A stretch of 25,166 nucleotides of DNA, from NCBI GenBank assembly GCA_041481445.1, contig JBGPBV010000104.1, positions 1-25,166 of the forward strand, written 5' to 3'. Of the stretch, positions 7,993-15,068 are shown piece by piece. Made by a program: the position numbers and the translations under genes. The notes below the pieces were generated by a model, which had not been told where the DNA came from, did no database searches, and saw only the letters and a program-made list of their open reading frames with translations. The DNA is from AA29 sp041481445 (GTDB lineage: Bacteria > Acidobacteriota > Vicinamibacteria > Fen-336). Within the stretch, counting starts at the first letter, position 1, and the number at the start of each line of letters is the position of its first letter.

Positions 7993-9750
7993 ATGTTAAT
8001 ACGGCGACCCAAGGGGCGGCTCTGCTACGATAGCGCTCCCGTGCGGTCCGTCCTCCTCCTGGGATGCCTGGCTGCCGCCGGGTGCGCGCCGAGCACGGCG
8101 CCGCCGCTCCCCGCCCCCCGGTCCGTGCTGCTGGTGACGGTCGACACCCTGCGCGCGGACCGCGTGGGCGTCTACGGCGACGAGGCCGCGCGCACGCCGG
8201 CCATGGACGCCCTGGCCGCCGCCGGCGTCCTGTTCGAGCACGCCTACACCCCGGCGCCGATCACGCTCACCGCGCACGCATCGATCCTGACCGGCCTCTT
8301 GCCGCCCGCCCACGGCGTCCGCGGCAACGGCGCCTTCGCCCTCGGGAGCGGCGTGCCGACCCTGGCCGAGGCCCTGCGCGCGCGGGGCCTCTCGACCGCC
8401 GCCTTCATCGGCGGCTTCCCGCTCGTGCGCCGCTTCGGGCTCTCGCGCGGTTTCGACGCCTACGACGACGCCCTCGTGAAATCGCCGGGCGTGAACTACG
8501 AGCTCGCGGAGCGGCGCGGCGACGCGGTCGTGGAGTCGGCGCGGACGTGGCTGGCCGTGCACCCCGGGCGGGTGTTCGTCTGGGTGCACCTGTTCGACCC
8601 CCACGCGCCCTACGATCCGCCGCCCGCGCTGCGGGGAAAGGACGCCTACCGGGGCGAGGTGGCGGCGGCGGACGCGGCGCTGGCCCTGTTGATGAAGTCC
8701 TGGGACGCGCGCCCGGAGCCCTCCCTGGTCGTCCTCGCCGCCGACCACGGCGAGGCCTTCGGCGAGCACGGCGAGGAGAGCCATAGCCTCTTCGTGTACG
8801 ACACGACGTTGCGCGTGCCCCTGGTGGTGCGCGGGCCGGCCTGGCCGGCGGCGCGACGCGTGGCCACGCCGGTCGGGCTCGCCGACGTCGCCGCCACCAT
8901 CCTCGAGGCGGCCGGGCCCGGCGGCCCCACGCTGCCCGGGCACTCGCTCCGCCGGTTCGTGGACGGAGGGCCCGCGGAGCCGCTCTACGCGGAGACGCTC
9001 GCCCCCCGGCTGGACTTCGGATGGAGCGACCTGCGCGCGTGGCGCGACGGCCGCTACAAGTACATCCGGGCCCCCCGGCCGGAGCTGTACGACCTCGAGG
9101 CCGATCCCGCGGAGGCGCGCGACGTCGCGGCCGCCCACCCCGACGTGATGGCGCGGCTCCAGGAAGGGCTCGCCCGCGCGATCGGGGCCTCGGGGGAGAC
9201 GGAGAGCCGCCGCGGACCCGATCCGGACGCGGCCGAGCGCCTGCGTGCCCTCGGCTACGTGCAGGGCCCCCAGGCCCGCGGCTCCGGGGCGGATCCGAAG
9301 GACATGGTCGACGTGGCCCTGCTGATCGCGCGCGCCGCCGGCCCCTTCCGTGACCACGCCACCGCCGCCGCCGCCTATCGCGCGATCGCGCTGCGCGATC
9401 CTGCGAACCCCCTGGTCAACCTCCGCCTGGCCGATGCCCTCCTGCGCGCCGGACGCGTCGAGGAGTCCGTGCCGTACTACAAGAAGGTCATCGCCGGACG
9501 GCCGCGCACGGCGGACGCGTTCGTGGGCCTCGCCTCCGCCTACGCCGAGCGTGGCCGGCTGGACGAGGCGCGGCAGGTGCTGCTCGACGCGCTCGAGGTC
9601 GATCCGGCGAGCGGCCAGGTCCACTACGACCTGGCCGAGGTCGCGCGGGTCAAGGGCGACGTCGCGACGGCCCGGCGAGAGTACACCTCCGCCCTCGGCG
9701 ATCCCGTCACGCACGACCGGGCCCAGGCGCGGCTCCAGGCGCTGCCGTGA
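7993..9750 (+). CDS. Sulfatase-fold lipoprotein-like protein with C-terminal TPRs
   Basis: 585 residues from ATG 7993, or 569 from GTG 8041. A hydrophobic stretch ending in LLGCLAAAGC looks like a lipoprotein signal; starting at GTG 8041 gives a compact signal peptide, while ATG 7993 adds an odd 16-residue extension but has a perfect AGGAGG. The sulfatase-like domain carries TVDTLRAD, FDPHAPYDPP and AADHGEAFGEHGE. Its nucleophile motif is T91-L-T-A-H95, so besides lacking the Cys it has lost the Pro-Ser of its three paralogues, and activity may differ. The hinge is LRALGY (about residue 420) and TPRs fill about 437-585, the shortest repeat region of the four. Its TGA overlaps the next gene's GTG by 4 bp, so translation is probably coupled. 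Substrate unknown. Confidence 0.87.
   Translation: MLIRRPKGRLCYDSAPVRSVLLLGCLAAAGCAPSTAPPLPAPRSVLLVTVDTLRADRVGVYGDEAARTPAMDALAAAGVLFEHAYTPAPITLTAHASILTGLLPPAHGVRGNGAFALGSGVPTLAEALRARGLSTAAFIGGFPLVRRFGLSRGFDAYDDALVKSPGVNYELAERRGDAVVESARTWLAVHPGRVFVWVHLFDPHAPYDPPPALRGKDAYRGEVAAADAALALLMKSWDARPEPSLVVLAADHGEAFGEHGEESHSLFVYDTTLRVPLVVRGPAWPAARRVATPVGLADVAATILEAAGPGGPTLPGHSLRRFVDGGPAEPLYAETLAPRLDFGWSDLRAWRDGRYKYIRAPRPELYDLEADPAEARDVAAAHPDVMARLQEGLARAIGASGETESRRGPDPDAAERLRALGYVQGPQARGSGADPKDMVDVALLIARAAGPFRDHATAAAAYRAIALRDPANPLVNLRLADALLRAGRVEESVPYYKKVIAGRPRTADAFVGLASAYAERGRLDEARQVLLDALEVDPASGQVHYDLAEVARVKGDVATARREYTSALGDPVTHDRAQARLQALP
8026..8031 (+). promoter_or_regulatory. -10-like TACGAT, possible leaderless promoter for GTG 8041
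   Basis: TACGAT, preceded by TGC as in an extended -10, is followed by 9 nt and GTG 8041. There is no Shine-Dalgarno in between. The same layout occurs at three other genes in this window. If it is real, the gene starts at 8041 and not at 7993. Confidence 0.4.
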
Positions 9751-11852
9751 GCCGCCGCCGGAAGGCAGGGGAGCCGCCGGCGCGGCGCTCTCGCGCGCTG
9801 GTGCCCGTCGTGACCGCCCTGGCCGCCGTTTCCGCGATCGCGCTCGTGATCGCCGGGCGTGCGCGCCCGGCGCCCGGCCGCGGCGCCAGCGTCCTCCTGG
9901 TCACGATCGACACGCTGCGCGCCGACCACGTGGGCGCCTACGGCGCGCGCACGGGGGCCACGCCCCACCTGGACGCGCTGGCGGCGCGCGGCACCGTCTT
10001 CGAGGAGGCGCTGGCCTCGGTGCCGCTCACCCTGCCGTCGCACGCCACGATCCTGAGCGGGCTCGAGCCTCCTCACCACGGCCTCCACGACAACGGCCGC
10101 GCGGTCCTTCCCGCCGATCGGCCCACGATGGCCACCCTCCTGAAGGACCGTGGCTACGCGACGGGCGCCTTCGTGGCCGCCTACGTCCTCGACCGGCGGT
10201 TCGGCCTGGCCCGCGGCTTCGACGTCTACGACGACCGCATCGAGCGCCGCCAGGAAGGGGCGAGCGTGCTGGAGTCCGAGCGCCCGTGCGGCGTCGTCTC
10301 CGCCGCCGCCCAGGAGTGGGTCTCGCGCCAGGCGGGTCCGTTCTTCGCCTGGGTCCACTTCTACGAGCCCCACGCGCCGTACGATCCGCCGTCCCCGTAC
10401 CGCGAGCGCCAGGCCGGCCGCCCCTACGACGGCGAGGTCGCGGCCGCGGACGACTGCCTGGGACGCGTGGTGGCGGCGGCGGAGGCGCACGCGGGCGGGC
10501 GCCTCCTGATCGCGGTGACGGGCGACCACGGCGAGGCCCTGGGCGACCACGGCGAGCGGACGCACGGGTTCTTCGTGTACCAGTCGACCCTGCGCGTCCC
10601 CATGATCGTCGCCGGCCCCGGCGTTTCGATCGGGCGACGGGCGGGAGTGGCGCGGGCGGTGGACCTCTTGCCGATGGTCCTCGCCCGGGTGGCCGTGCCG
10701 CCGCCGGCCGGCCTCGACGGCGCCGACCGGCTCGGCACCTCGTCCGGGTCCGAGGCCTACGCGGAGACGCTCTACCCGGAGACCTTCGGCTGGGCCGGCC
10801 TGCGCGCCCTGCGCCTGGGCGCGCTCAAGTACATCGACGCCCCGCGGCCCGAGCTCTACGACCTCTCCGCCGATCCCGCGGAGGCGCGCAACCTGGCCGC
10901 GGTCCGGCCGGCGGACGTCGAGCGCCTGCGCCACGGGCTTGCGGCATTGCGCGCGTCGGAGCGGACGGCCGCGCCCGCCGCCGGCGATCCCGAGGTCGCG
11001 GAGAAGCTGCGCGCGCTCGGGTACGTGGTGGGCGCCCCCACCGCCGCGCCCGCCGGGCCGCGCCTGGATCCCAAGGATGCGCTGGCCACGTGGCTCCTCT
11101 TCGAAGACGCGATCTGGGCCGATGCCCGCGGAGAGCACGCGGCCGCCGCGCAGGCCCTGGCGGAGCTGGTGCGGCGCGAGCCGGCCAGCGTCGCGCTGCG
11201 CCAGGCGCTGGCGGCGGCGTTGCGGGGGGCGGGCCGGCCGGGGGAGGCGGCCCGGGCCCTGGCCTCCCTGGAGACGCTCGCGCCTTCCGATCCCATCGCC
11301 TGGCACGAGCGCTCGATCGCGCTCGACGCCGCCGGCAGCGTGGAGGATGCGGTCCGGTCCGAGCGGCGCTCGATCGCGCTCGACCCCTCGCGGCCCGAGC
11401 CACACAACCATCTCGGCGCCCTCCTCGCCCGCACCGGCCGCGCGGCGGAGGCGCTCGACGAGTTCGCGCGCGCCACCGCGCTCGACCCGAACAACGCCGG
11501 CGCCTGGACCAACCGCGCGAACGCGCTGCACGACCTCGGCCGGCCGGGCCAGGCCGCCGCCGCGTACGAGACGGCGGCGCGCCTGGCCCCTCGCGATCCC
11601 GGGCCGCGCAACGGCCTCGGCGTGCTGGCGGTCGAGGCCGGGGATTTCGACCGCGCCGCCGGTCTGTTCGAGGAGGCGCTGGCGATCGACCCCGGCTACG
11701 CGGAGGCGCGCCTCAACCTCGCGGTGGCGGAGCTGCGGCGTGGACACGATGACGCCGCTCGGGCCGCCCTGACCGAGCTGCTGCGCGGCCGCCCCGCCCC
11801 GGCCATGGCGGCCAAGGCCCAGGCCTTCCTGCGGGATCTCGGGGGCCGCTGA
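9747..11852 (+). CDS. Sulfatase-fold (alkaline phosphatase superfamily) protein with C-terminal TPRs
   Basis: 701 residues from GTG 9747, whose GTGA overlaps the preceding TGA; no Shine-Dalgarno is evident, so it is probably translated by coupling. An Arg-rich N-terminus is followed by a membrane segment (about 18-36). The sulfatase-like domain (about 48-415) has TIDTLRAD (D55), YEPHAPYDPP and TGDHGEALGDHGE. The nucleophile motif is T95-L-P-S-H99 in place of C-x-P-S-R. The hinge is LRALGY (about residue 424). TPRs fill about 445-695, with clear repeats such as PHNHLGALLARTGRAAEALD and AWTNRANALHDLGRPGQAA. It lies upstream of the second TonB receptor, separated by an AT-richer leader. It may act on the same substrate as its neighbour; this is inference. 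Confidence 0.88.
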   Translation: MSRRRKAGEPPARRSRALVPVVTALAAVSAIALVIAGRARPAPGRGASVLLVTIDTLRADHVGAYGARTGATPHLDALAARGTVFEEALASVPLTLPSHATILSGLEPPHHGLHDNGRAVLPADRPTMATLLKDRGYATGAFVAAYVLDRRFGLARGFDVYDDRIERRQEGASVLESERPCGVVSAAAQEWVSRQAGPFFAWVHFYEPHAPYDPPSPYRERQAGRPYDGEVAAADDCLGRVVAAAEAHAGGRLLIAVTGDHGEALGDHGERTHGFFVYQSTLRVPMIVAGPGVSIGRRAGVARAVDLLPMVLARVAVPPPAGLDGADRLGTSSGSEAYAETLYPETFGWAGLRALRLGALKYIDAPRPELYDLSADPAEARNLAAVRPADVERLRHGLAALRASERTAAPAAGDPEVAEKLRALGYVVGAPTAAPAGPRLDPKDALATWLLFEDAIWADARGEHAAAAQALAELVRREPASVALRQALAAALRGAGRPGEAARALASLETLAPSDPIAWHERSIALDAAGSVEDAVRSERRSIALDPSRPEPHNHLGALLARTGRAAEALDEFARATALDPNNAGAWTNRANALHDLGRPGQAAAAYETAARLAPRDPGPRNGLGVLAVEAGDFDRAAGLFEEALAIDPGYAEARLNLAVAELRRGHDDAARAALTELLRGRPAPAMAAKAQAFLRDLGGR

Positions 11853-12106
11853 TCGGTTTTTGTCAGGTGGTCGCGGCCACAGGTCGGTTTGTTTGAATCA
11901 GGGATCCACCAGATTGAACTCGGCATTGCGCAGGCGAGCATCTATGTCTTTGTTTTCAATGGTTTGGATCGATACAGGGCTGGCTCTCCAATTGCATCCT
12001 TCAGACATCTGAATCCGTCGGAGTCTGGCGACTGTGTGGTTTTTGATCGGGAGCGCTGCCTTCCATGAGCGGAGGGCGGACGACGACTGCCGGCGGAGAT
12101 ATGTCC
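11853..12106 (+). promoter_or_regulatory. AT-richer upstream leader of the second TonB receptor gene
   Basis: About 255 bp with no supported gene. A small imperfect hairpin (GTGG...CCAC near 11865-11880) and T-rich runs at its left end might weakly end the preceding operon. TTGTTT at 11950-11955 is a possible -35, but the hexamer 17 nt further on is a poor -10. TTGAATCAG (11893-11901), CGAGCATCT (11935-11943) and TTGGATCG (11964-11971) recur in the leader of the other receptor. Confidence 0.4.
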
Positions 12107-12113
12107 AAGGAGG
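12107..12113 (+). promoter_or_regulatory. Strong Shine-Dalgarno AAGGAGG deciding a TTG start
   Basis: AAGGAGG is followed by ACGC and TTG 12118. No in-frame ATG or GTG lies at a usable distance, and the codons after the TTG encode the signal peptide, so TTG is the likely start of the second receptor. Confidence 0.65.
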
Positions 12114-12117
12114 ACGC

Positions 12118-14988
12118 TTGATCAGACGATTTGCGGGGTTGGCTGTCGCCCTCCTCGTCGTCGCATTCGCGACAGCGCCGGGCTTCGCCCAGGGCATCAA
12201 CGGCGCGCTGACGGGGAAGGTGACGGACGAGCAGGGCCTGGCCCTGCCGGGAGTGTCGGTCACCGCGACCAACCAGAGCACGGGCTTCCTGCGGTCCGCG
12301 CAGACGGACGCGTCGGGCGTCTACACCATCAACGGGCTCCCCTTTGGTCGCTACGACGTGAAGGCGAACCTCGCCGGGTTCTCCGCGCAGACGGCCAAGG
12401 CGGTCTCCGTCAACGTCTCGATGACCACCAGTGTCGAGTTCAAGATGACGGTCGCGGGCAAGACGGAAGAAGTGACGGTGGTCGCGGAGGCGCCCCTCGT
12501 CGACGTGAAGGACTCCGGCGTGGGCGAGCTCGTCACCGCCACCCAGATCGAGAACCTGCCCCTCAACGGGCGGCAGTTCGCGAACCTGGCCGCGCTGGTG
12601 CCCGGGGTCAGCCTCGGCTTCCACACCGACCCCACGAAGTCCACGCAGTTCGCGCCGCAGGTCAACGGCGGCGGCGGACGGAACATCAACTACCTCATCG
12701 ACGGCGGTGACAACAACGACGACACCGTCGGCGGCCTGGTGCAGCTCTTCCCGCTCGACTCGATCGGGGAGTTCAACTTCGAGACCCAGCGCTTCCGCGC
12801 GGACACCGGCCGCGCCAACGGCGGCACCATCAAGGTGGTGACCAAGAGCGGCACCAACCAGTTCCACGGCTCCGCTTTCGAGCTCTACCGCAACGAGGGG
12901 CTCAACGGCAAGAGCCACACCGAGGAGGTCAACAACCTCCCCAAGGGCGACTACAAGCGGAACCAGTACGGCGCCAGCCTGGGCGGTCCCATCATCAAGG
13001 ACAAGACCCACTTCTTCGCCGCCTTCGAGCGCATCCAGCAGGACACCTCCCAGGCCGTGAACACCAAGGGGCTCTATCCGGACAAGGACGGCCAGTTCCC
13101 GCTCCCGTACCGCGAGAACATGGCGGTGGCGAAGCTGACCCACCAGATCAGCCCCGATCACTACCTCTCCTTGCGCTACGGCTACAACAACAACAGCCAG
13201 CCCTACGGAGCCAGCCCCTCGGCGCCCCCCGAGAACTGGGGCCTCAGCAAGAACACGTTCCACTCCGTGAACGCGAACCTCAACTCCGTGCTGGGCGGCG
13301 GGAAGCTCAACGAGTTCACGTTCCAGTACTCGTACTTCCTGAACCACATCGCCGAGAACTCGAACCTCCCCACCGAGCAGTACCCGAACGGGGTGACGGT
13401 CGGGCAGTCGATCAACACTCCCCAGACCACCGAGCAGCACAAGTTCCAGTTCCGCGACGACTTGACCTTCACCAAGGGACGCCACGAGTTCAAGGTGGGG
13501 GCGAGCTTCATCAACGAGCCTACGCTGGACATCACGTTCTCGACCGGCCAGTCGCCGCTCTACGTGCACCTGGGGGACAGCCGGACCTCGGCCATCTCGA
13601 ACATCAGCTACAACGGGTCGATCGGCGGCACCGGGGGCGGGAACATCGGCGCGATCCCGAACAAGCAGTACGCCTTCTACGTGCAGGACGGCTGGCGCGT
13701 CACCGACAAGCTGACCCTCGACCTCGGCGTCCGCTACGACTACGTCACCGGCTTCGCCTTCGACCAGGAGGGCAACCTGATCTACCGCGAGGTGACGGCG
13801 GCCGCCCAGAAGGGCGTGTTCACCTCGTCCGGCCTGCCCTGCCCCTGCCCCGGGTTCGAGGACTTCGGGAAGTCGCCCAAGGACGACTCGAACAACATCG
13901 CCCCCCGAGCCGGGTTCACCTACGACATCAAGGGTGACGGCAACTTCGTGCTCCGCGGCGGCCTCGGCCGGTACTACGACTTCGCCTACACCAACGCCAA
14001 CATCCTGTTCGCGGTGATCGGCGCCCAGTCCTCGTTCGGCGGCGTCTACGCGGTCAACAACACGGCCGGCATCCGCAACGCCGACGGCACGCTCTTCCAG
14101 GTCGGCCAGCCGCTGCCCGCGAACCAGATCACCAACCTGACCACGCCGATCCCGTCGCACGTGGCCACCCCGCGGCCCAAGCAGCCGTTCGCCGACCAGG
14201 CAAACCTGGGCTTCTCGAAGGTGCTCGGTCACGGCTTCGCCCTCGAGGTGGACGGCGTGTACGTCTCGCAGAAGGACCTCGGCGAGCGTCCCGCCCTCAA
14301 CCGGCGCATCGACGGCGGCGCCCGCCGCTTCGCCGGCATCCTGCCCCAGACCGGCTCCGCCTCCTGGCGCGTGGACGTGATGGAAGGGACCGGCCACTAC
14401 AAGGGCGTGACCCTCGCCGTCAAGAAGCACTGGGACGGCAAGCTTCAGATGAGCGCGTGGTACACCTTGTCCGAGGCCAAGAGCACGGCCAGCCTGCGCG
14501 CCACCGACGAGTTCGGCGAGTACGATCCGATCAGCCAGTTCAACGCCTTCGGCGACCCGGAGAACCCCACCCGCTCGGACTTCCGCCACCGCGTCACGGC
14601 GAGCGCCGTGTGGTCGCCGGCCTGGGACCTCACCATCGCGCCGATCTTCCGCTACAAGTCGGCCCAGGCGTTCAACATCATCACCGGCGTGGACGGCAAC
14701 CGCGACGGGACCAACCGCGACCTGCCCGCCGGCGTGGCCACCCTCAACTCCGGCCGCGGCGCGACCTTCACGCAGCTCGACATCCGCGTCTCGAAGAGGT
14801 TCCGGCTGGGAAGCCACACCCGCTTCGAGGTCATCGGAGAGGGCTTCAACCTGAGCAACGCGGACAACCCCAACACCTACGTGGCCAACCAGAACTCGAC
14901 CTCGTTCGGACAGCCGACCCGGTTCGCGGGCGACTTCCGGCAGAGCGAGCAGCGGATCTTCCAGATCGGCGCGCGCTTCGAGTTCTAG
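12118..14988 (+). CDS. TonB-dependent receptor, Oar-like, with N-terminal carboxypeptidase-regulatory domain
   Basis: 956 residues from TTG 12118. An upstream in-frame GTG at 12034 would add an Arg-rich, unrelated 28-residue head and lacks a ribosome site. Residues 1-24 are a signal peptide ending PGFA|QG. The CarboxypepD_reg domain (about 28-112) contains LTGKVTDEQGLALPGVSV, the plug spans about 118-245 (ENLPLNGRQF, YLIDGGDNNDD, KVVTKSGTNQFHGSA), and the barrel ends in QIGARFEF. DGNRDGTNRD at about 859 is a periodic Asp/Asn loop common in this receptor class. C575-P-C577 is a surface-loop-type Cys pair. It belongs to the same class as the receptor at 2622-5534 but its plug and loops differ clearly, so the two probably bind different ligands. 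The ligand is unknown. Confidence 0.93.
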   Translation: MIRRFAGLAVALLVVAFATAPGFAQGINGALTGKVTDEQGLALPGVSVTATNQSTGFLRSAQTDASGVYTINGLPFGRYDVKANLAGFSAQTAKAVSVNVSMTTSVEFKMTVAGKTEEVTVVAEAPLVDVKDSGVGELVTATQIENLPLNGRQFANLAALVPGVSLGFHTDPTKSTQFAPQVNGGGGRNINYLIDGGDNNDDTVGGLVQLFPLDSIGEFNFETQRFRADTGRANGGTIKVVTKSGTNQFHGSAFELYRNEGLNGKSHTEEVNNLPKGDYKRNQYGASLGGPIIKDKTHFFAAFERIQQDTSQAVNTKGLYPDKDGQFPLPYRENMAVAKLTHQISPDHYLSLRYGYNNNSQPYGASPSAPPENWGLSKNTFHSVNANLNSVLGGGKLNEFTFQYSYFLNHIAENSNLPTEQYPNGVTVGQSINTPQTTEQHKFQFRDDLTFTKGRHEFKVGASFINEPTLDITFSTGQSPLYVHLGDSRTSAISNISYNGSIGGTGGGNIGAIPNKQYAFYVQDGWRVTDKLTLDLGVRYDYVTGFAFDQEGNLIYREVTAAAQKGVFTSSGLPCPCPGFEDFGKSPKDDSNNIAPRAGFTYDIKGDGNFVLRGGLGRYYDFAYTNANILFAVIGAQSSFGGVYAVNNTAGIRNADGTLFQVGQPLPANQITNLTTPIPSHVATPRPKQPFADQANLGFSKVLGHGFALEVDGVYVSQKDLGERPALNRRIDGGARRFAGILPQTGSASWRVDVMEGTGHYKGVTLAVKKHWDGKLQMSAWYTLSEAKSTASLRATDEFGEYDPISQFNAFGDPENPTRSDFRHRVTASAVWSPAWDLTIAPIFRYKSAQAFNIITGVDGNRDGTNRDLPAGVATLNSGRGATFTQLDIRVSKRFRLGSHTRFEVIGEGFNLSNADNPNTYVANQNSTSFGQPTRFAGDFRQSEQRIFQIGARFEF

Positions 14989-15010
14989 CTCGCGTCGCTC
15001 CTGACGTGCC

Positions 15011-15043
15011 GGGCGGGCGTCCTTCGCGGGCGCCCGCCCTTTT
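15011..15043 (+). terminator. Rho-independent terminator after the second TonB receptor gene
   Basis: GGGCGGGCG (15011-15019) pairs perfectly with CGCCCGCCC (15031-15039) across an 11-nt loop and is followed by TTTT. It starts 22 nt past the receptor stop codon and just before the symporter promoter, so it separates the two transcription units. Confidence 0.8.
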
Positions 15044-15054
15044 CGATTCCCGCA

Positions 15055-15060
15055 TATGAT
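15055..15060 (+). promoter_or_regulatory. -10-like TATGAT, possible leaderless promoter of the symporter gene
   Basis: TATGAT is followed by 8 nt (GCGCGGCC) and then ATG 15069. There is no Shine-Dalgarno and no clear -35. It sits directly behind the terminator hairpin, consistent with a new transcription start. Confidence 0.5.
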
Positions 15061-15068
15061 GCGCGGCC

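Noticed and set aside
379..11852. Annotation of the four sulfatase-fold proteins as formylglycine sulfatases
   Set aside because: The modifiable Cys/Ser and the Arg of the motif are replaced by Thr and His in all four.
12034..12117. Upstream GTG start for the second receptor
   Set aside because: No ribosome site, and it would place 28 Arg-rich residues ahead of a complete signal peptide; TTG 12118 has AAGGAGG.
12001..14817. 938-codon minus-strand open frame opposite the second receptor
   Set aside because: No recognisable domain and a biased composition; it mirrors the third codon positions of the real gene.
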